Both the position numbers and the translations under genes were made by a program. This document shows, one piece after another, positions 60,371 to 64,000 of a stretch of 64,000 bases of DNA. A model generated the notes under the pieces. It searched no databases. It saw only the letters and a program-made list of their open reading frames with translations, and was not told the origin of the DNA. This DNA comes from Thiemannella venezuelensis. Lineage in GTDB: Bacteria > Actinomycetota > Actinomycetes > Streptosporangiales > Streptosporangiaceae. The DNA lies in NCBI RefSeq assembly GCF_014203605.1, contig NZ_JACHJJ010000030.1, positions 1 through 64,000 on the forward strand, written 5' to 3'. The stretch's first letter is position 1; each line of letters begins with the position of its first letter.

Positions 60371-61573
60371 GTGGGTGAGCAGGAGGCGCACGAGGCGCTG
60401 GCCCGCGTGGTGCGCGAGCACGCGGGCCGGCTGGCCGCGTGTCTGATGTCGCTGCTGGGTGACTTCTCCGCGGCCGAGGACCTGGTGCAGGATGCGATCG
60501 AGACCGCGCTCGAGCGCTGGCCGGTCGAGGGCGTTCCGGAGCGGCCGGACGCCTGGTTGCTGGTCGTGGCCCGCCGCCGGGGTCTGGACGTGCTGCGCCG
60601 CGAGTCGACCTACCGGGCCAAGCTCGCCCGACTCCAGTGGCCCCTCCCGGCCGAGCCGGACGAGCGGCTGCGGCTGGTCTTCACCTGCTGCCACCCGGCG
60701 CTGTCGCGGGGCGCGCAGATCGCCTTGACGTTGCGCGTGGTGTGCGGGCTGAGCACCGCGCAGATCGCCGCGGCGTTCCTGGTGCCCGAGACCACCGTGG
60801 CCCAGCGCATCACCCGCGCCAAGAAGAAGATCACCGAGGCCGGGATCCCGTACCGGATCCCGGCCGGCCGCGAGCTGCCCGAGCGGCTGGGCGAGGTGCT
60901 GATGGTCGTCTACCTGCTGTTCAACGAGGGATATCTGTCCAGCACCGCCGAGCGCGCCCAGGCCCGCGACCTGGTCGACGACGCCGAGTGGCTGGCCGCG
61001 CTGCTGAGCAACCTGCTGCCCAAGGAGCCGGAGGCGGCCGGGCTGCTGGCGCTGATCCGGCTGCACCGGGCACGCGGGGCGGCCCGCTTCGACGCCGAGG
61101 GCCGTCTGGTGCTGCTGGGCGGCCAGGACCGCACCCGCTGGGACCGCAGGGCGATCGAGGACGCGACCGCGCTGCTGATGCGCACCGCCCGCACCCATCG
61201 GCGGCCGGGGCCGTACCAGCTGCAGGCCGCGATCGTGGCCTGCCATGCCGAGGCCGAACGCTTCGAAGACACCGACTGGCACCAGATCGTGGTGCTGTAC
61301 GACCTGCTGCTGGCGTTGGTGCCGTCCCCGGTCACCCGGCTGCACCGGGCCATCGCGCTGCGCCACGCCCGCGGACCGGAGGCGGCGCTGGCCGAGCTGG
61401 AGCAGCTGGGTGGGGCACTGGAGCGCTATCCGCTGCTGCACGCCACCCGCGCCGAGCTGCTGCGCGATCTGGGCCGCCACGCCGAGGCGTACCAGGCTGA
61501 CGTGCGGGCGCTGGAGCTGACCGCCAACCCCGCCCAGCAGGCCCTGCTGGAGGAGCGCTTGCGTTGGGAGTGA
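60371..61573 (+). CDS. ECF42-type RNA polymerase sigma factor with C-terminal TPR-like domain
   Basis: 400 residues from GTG 60371. Sigma region 2: LARVVREHAGRLAACLMSLL, AAEDLVQDAIETALERWPVE. Region 4: HPALSRGAQIALTLRVVCGL, STAQIAAAFLVPETTVAQRI. Then the long helical extension of ECF42 (about 190-400: VYLLFNEGYLSSTAERAQAR, HLLLDDAEWL-like VDDAEWLAALLSN, LALIRLHRARGAARFD, RRPGPYQLQAAIVACHAEAE). There is no anti-sigma factor nearby, which fits this group. It would direct transcription of the VOC/YciI genes. Confidence 0.92.
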   Translation: MGEQEAHEALARVVREHAGRLAACLMSLLGDFSAAEDLVQDAIETALERWPVEGVPERPDAWLLVVARRRGLDVLRRESTYRAKLARLQWPLPAEPDERLRLVFTCCHPALSRGAQIALTLRVVCGLSTAQIAAAFLVPETTVAQRITRAKKKITEAGIPYRIPAGRELPERLGEVLMVVYLLFNEGYLSSTAERAQARDLVDDAEWLAALLSNLLPKEPEAAGLLALIRLHRARGAARFDAEGRLVLLGGQDRTRWDRRAIEDATALLMRTARTHRRPGPYQLQAAIVACHAEAERFEDTDWHQIVVLYDLLLALVPSPVTRLHRAIALRHARGPEAALAELEQLGGALERYPLLHATRAELLRDLGRHAEAYQADVRALELTANPAQQALLEERLRWE

Positions 61574-61604
61574 GACGGTCCCGGCATTTCCGGCGGTCGC
61601 CTCC

Positions 61605-61901
61605 TCAGCGGTCGCCGGGGTGCCAGGGCCGGTCGGCTGCGGTGGATCGGGCATCGGCGGCCACCGCCAGGGCATAGGCCGCGCGGGGAGCGTAGGCGCT
61701 GGTGGGGCCCAGGTAGGTGTGGCCGGTCAGGTGGCACCAGGCGGGCAGGTCGATCGGTGCGGCCGGGTCGGCCGCGATCAGATGTACGGCGGTGCCCGGG
61801 GGCAGGCCGGTGACCAGGCAGCGCAGTTCGATCAGCAGCTGCACGCACCGCCGGTCCCCGCCGTCCAGCACTACCGGACCGCCTCCGGCGGGCTCGCTCA
61901 C
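61605..61901 (-). CDS. TusA-like sulfur carrier protein
   Basis: 98 residues from GTG 61901, overlapping the stop of the ArsR-rhodanese gene (GTGA). VVLDGGDRRCVQLLIELRCL, VTGLPPGTAVHLIAADPAAP, IDLPAWCHLTGHTYLG is the two-layer TusA fold. The Cys that normally sits in a Cys-Pro (CPxP) motif appears as Cys-Val, and the helix after it has an additional Cys. The sulfur-transfer role is therefore plausible but altered. It belongs with the persulfide module. Confidence 0.75.
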   Translation of the reverse strand: MSEPAGGGPVVLDGGDRRCVQLLIELRCLVTGLPPGTAVHLIAADPAAPIDLPAWCHLTGHTYLGPTSAYAPRAAYALAVAADARSTAADRPWHPGDR

Positions 61902-62554
61902 GAGGCGACCGGCAGCTCGGCCAGGCGCCATTCCAGCATGCCCTCGGCCAGCCGGGCCGCGCGGCGTCCGCGGGCGGTCAGAGCGCGCACCGCCTCATGG
62001 GCCATGACGCAATAGGCGCCCCGGCAGTAGGCGACGATCTGCCCGTCGGCGGGCAGATCGGCCAGCCGGTCGGCGAGTTCGTCCAGCGGGACCGAGACGG
62101 CGCCGGGGATGTGCCCGGCGGCGTATTCGGCGGCCGGGCGCACGTCGATCACGGTGACGCCTCCGGCCTGGATGCGCTCCAGCAGCTGCTCGCGGGTGAC
62201 CTGCTCGGCGTCATCGGCTCCCAGGTAGGCGGTGCGGGCACGCTCGGTCTCGGCCAGATGCGCGGCGGCGACGGCTCGCAGCTGCGCCCACAGCGCGGCC
62301 ACATCGGTGCCGGCCAGTCGGTAGAAGACCTTGGTCCCCTCTTTTCGGGTGGCCACCAGCCCGGCCTGGCGCAGCACCTGCAGGTGGTTGGAAGCGGTGG
62401 TCAGCCCCAGCCCGGCCGCAGAGGCGAGGGCCTCGACCGAACGCTCCCCTTGGGCCAGCAGGTCCACCAGCTCCAGCCGCTTGCTGTTGGCCAGCGCTTT
62501 GCCGACCGAGGCGAAGGTCTCGAACAGCGCCGTCTTGGCGGTCGTGTCACCCAT
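61898..62554 (-). CDS. ArsR-family regulator fused to a rhodanese domain
   Basis: 218 residues from ATG 62554, with GGAGGA 7 bp upstream. Winged helix at about 1-95 (LFETFASVGKALANSKRLEL, AQGERSVEALASAAGLGLTT, ASNHLQVLRQAGLVATRKEG). Rhodanese at about 115-218 (GGVTVIDVRPAAEYAAGHIP, GAVSVPLDELADRL, IVAYCRGAYCVMAHEAVRAL), with the persulfide-forming Cys in YCRGAYC. Such fused proteins sense sulfane sulfur directly. Divergent from the MBL-rhodanese gene across 58 bp. Confidence 0.9.
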   Translation of the reverse strand: MGDTTAKTALFETFASVGKALANSKRLELVDLLAQGERSVEALASAAGLGLTTASNHLQVLRQAGLVATRKEGTKVFYRLAGTDVAALWAQLRAVAAAHLAETERARTAYLGADDAEQVTREQLLERIQAGGVTVIDVRPAAEYAAGHIPGAVSVPLDELADRLADLPADGQIVAYCRGAYCVMAHEAVRALTARGRRAARLAEGMLEWRLAELPVAS

Positions 62555-62612
62555 TTGACAATCCTCCAAATATCTCTGGAATACTGTAACTATTAGTGAG
62601 CGGAGAAGCAAC

Positions 62613-63956
62613 ATGATCATTCCGATTGTGGACGAAGGGCTGGGCAACACCTCCTACCTCCTCGATCTTGGCGACGGCCGGGCCCTGGCGGTGGATGCGA
62701 GCCGGGATCTGCGCGCTCTGCGCGCCGCCGCCGAGCGGCGCGGCCTGAAAGTGGCGTTCGCCGCCGACACCCATCTGCACGCCGACTTCCTGTCCGGCGC
62801 GCTCCAGCTGGCCGCCGACGACGGCGCGACCGTGCTGGCTTCGGCCGCCGGGATGCGGGCCTTCGAGCACACCGGCCTGGCCGACGGCGACGAGGTCGAC
62901 CTGGGCGGCCTGGTCCTGCGGGCCCTGGCCACCCCGGGGCACACCGGCGAGCACCTGGCCTTCGTGCTGCTGGACGGCGCGGCGCCGCTGGGGGTGTTCT
63001 CCGGCGGATCCTTGATCGTCGGTGCGGCCGCCCGCACCGACCTGTCCGGCCCCGAGCAGACCGAGGCCCTGGCCCGCGCCCAGTACCGCTCGCTGCAGCG
63101 CCTGGCCGCGCTGCCCGACGAGACGGCGCTGTGGCCCACCCACGGCGCCGGCTCGTTCTGCTCGGCCCCGCCCGGAGCGGAGCGCACCTCCACCATCGGC
63201 GCAGAGAAGACCGGCAACCCGCTCCTGCGCGCGGACGGCGAGGAGGCGTTCGTCGCCGCGCTGCTGGGCAGCCTGGGCAGCTTCCCGCCGTACTTTTTGA
63301 CCCTGCCCGAGGCCAACCGCCTCGGTGCGCCCCTGCTGGACGGTGTTCCGCAGCTCGCGCCGCTGGACGCCGAGGCGGTGCGCTCCCTGCGGGCCGAAGG
63401 CGCCGTGGTCGTGGATGTGCGGCCGGTGCGCGCCTTCGACGCCGCGCACATCCCCTGCGCGGTCTCCATCCCGCTGCGGGCGCAGTTCGCCTCCTGGCTG
63501 GGCTGGCTGCTGGATCCGAGCGCGCCGTACGTCATCGTCCGTGATCCCGGTCAGGACCCCGGAGAGATCGCCTGGCAGGCCGCCAAGATCGGGTACGGAC
63601 CGGCAGCCGGGGAACTGGCCGGCGGCATGAGCGCCTGGGACGGTCCCACCCAGAGCATCGACCTGGTGAGCGCCGACCGGCTCGACGGCCTCCGGGTGCT
63701 GGATGTGCGCCAGGACACCGAGTACACCGAGGGCCACGTCCCCGGCGCGGCGCACCTCGAGCTCGGCTCCCTGCCGTCCTGCGCGGATGCGGTGCCGGAT
63801 GGGCCGGTGGTGGTGATGTGCGGGCACGGCGAGCGCGCCATGACCGCCGCCAGCCTGCTGGCGCGTACCGGCCACCGGCAGGCGCGGGTGCTGGAGGGCG
63901 GCCCCGAGGACTGGGCCGCAGTCACCGGGCGCGCCCTCGCGGAGGGTGAGAAGTGA
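62613..63956 (+). CDS. persulfide dioxygenase-like MBL-fold protein with two rhodanese domains
   Basis: 447 residues. MBL domain at about 1-250: NTSYLLDLGDGRALAVDASR, AADTHLHADFLSGALQLAAD (H-x-H-x-D), LATPGHTGEHLAFVLLDG, FSGGSLIVGAAARTDLSG. Rhodanese domains at about 260-345 and 355-445: the first (VVVDVRPVRAFDAAHIPCAV) has no Cys at the active loop, the second has VVVMCGHGERAMTAASLLA (catalytic Cys). Oxidises persulfides to sulfite and transfers sulfur, like CstB/ETHE1 fusions. ArsR-rhodanese is the likely repressor. Confidence 0.9.
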   Translation: MIIPIVDEGLGNTSYLLDLGDGRALAVDASRDLRALRAAAERRGLKVAFAADTHLHADFLSGALQLAADDGATVLASAAGMRAFEHTGLADGDEVDLGGLVLRALATPGHTGEHLAFVLLDGAAPLGVFSGGSLIVGAAARTDLSGPEQTEALARAQYRSLQRLAALPDETALWPTHGAGSFCSAPPGAERTSTIGAEKTGNPLLRADGEEAFVAALLGSLGSFPPYFLTLPEANRLGAPLLDGVPQLAPLDAEAVRSLRAEGAVVVDVRPVRAFDAAHIPCAVSIPLRAQFASWLGWLLDPSAPYVIVRDPGQDPGEIAWQAAKIGYGPAAGELAGGMSAWDGPTQSIDLVSADRLDGLRVLDVRQDTEYTEGHVPGAAHLELGSLPSCADAVPDGPVVVMCGHGERAMTAASLLARTGHRQARVLEGGPEDWAAVTGRALAEGEK

Positions 63957-64000
63957 ACGCCCCCACCCCCACTCCCGTTCCCGCCGCGGCGGGCATCCGG
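63953..64000 (+). CDS. start of the next gene in the persulfide operon (partial)
   Basis: GTG 63953 overlaps the stop codon of the MBL-rhodanese gene (GTGA) and opens the frame MNAPTPTPVPAAAGIR up to the window edge. Too short to identify; a membrane sulfite/sulfur exporter is a common neighbour in such operons, but nothing in the 16 codons shows this. Confidence 0.5.
   Translation, partial: MNAPTPTPVPAAAGIR

Overview
The window is about 70% GC or higher and densely coded. Its -10 elements are of the TANNNT type, many genes start with GTG, and some look leaderless. Together with DUF1876, a DUF6203-like small protein, a KstD-type dehydrogenase, ECF42-type sigma, LpqB-like lipoprotein logic and an Rv1264-like cyclase, this points to a filamentous actinobacterium, most likely Streptosporangiales (Actinomadura-like). 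No rRNA, tRNA or CRISPR was seen. The gene mix (about ten one-component regulators each beside one enzyme, three tyrosine recombinases, an IS end and at least six gene fragments) looks like an accessory chromosome-arm region that has been rearranged repeatedly.

Layout. 1-3.3 kb: the 5' part of an IS5-family transposase abuts the stop codon of a DrrA-type ABC ATPase; then a tyrosine recombinase whose upstream region carries a dif-like inverted repeat. 3.6-11.9 kb: TetR/KstD, DUF1876, a prolyl-oligopeptidase remnant, TetR/thioesterase around an 18-bp palindrome, HxlR/DHFR-like reductase, SnoaL-like/TetR. 11.9-20.2 kb: coiled-coil zinc-ribbon protein, WYL/VOC pair, YciI-like, GAF histidine kinase, an ECF sigma remnant, a secreted protein, WYL/RidA. 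20.4-28.7 kb: MerR-HEAT plus HEAT operon, fatty acid desaturase plus STAS, second recombinase, second GAF histidine kinase, MerR-GyrI regulator divergent from a FAM78-like protein. 28.7-34 kb: DoxX with gene fragments, SRPBCC-ArsR-SRPBCC operon, third recombinase divergent from a second coiled-coil zinc-ribbon protein. 34-45.8 kb: serine hydrolase, CHASE3 hybrid kinase, trpF, adenylate cyclase, ArsR-SRPBCC, Tat-exported TIM barrel, lipoprotein, acetyltransferase, M15 peptidase. 45.9-50.7 kb: a response regulator/kinase/GerMN-lipoprotein operon and a TetR-controlled MFS pump. 51-56.6 kb: DinB-like protein, a single-chain acyl-CoA carboxylase, and an RHH-Clp_N protein. 56.8-64 kb: Rox-like monooxygenase, VOC/YciI/ECF42 sigma, and a persulfide module (ArsR-rhodanese, TusA-like, MBL-rhodanese).

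The most unusual feature is the recombinase / coiled-coil module. Two recombinases have a CATAA-N6-TTATG inverted repeat (geometry of XerCD dif sites) at or next to their promoter. Two zinc-ribbon coiled-coil proteins share one promoter design: an inverted repeat with a TTTC/GAAA core over the -35 and a leaderless ATG 6-7 nt after TAGGCT. One recombinase and one coiled-coil protein are divergently paired on a 103-bp intergenic region holding both sites. Whether this is a site-specific recombination system, a segregation or nucleoid system, or only autoregulated genes cannot be settled from sequence alone.

Many regulator/target pairs have readable operators, listed as features. All calls come from reading the sequence and from memory of family motifs; no database search was run.
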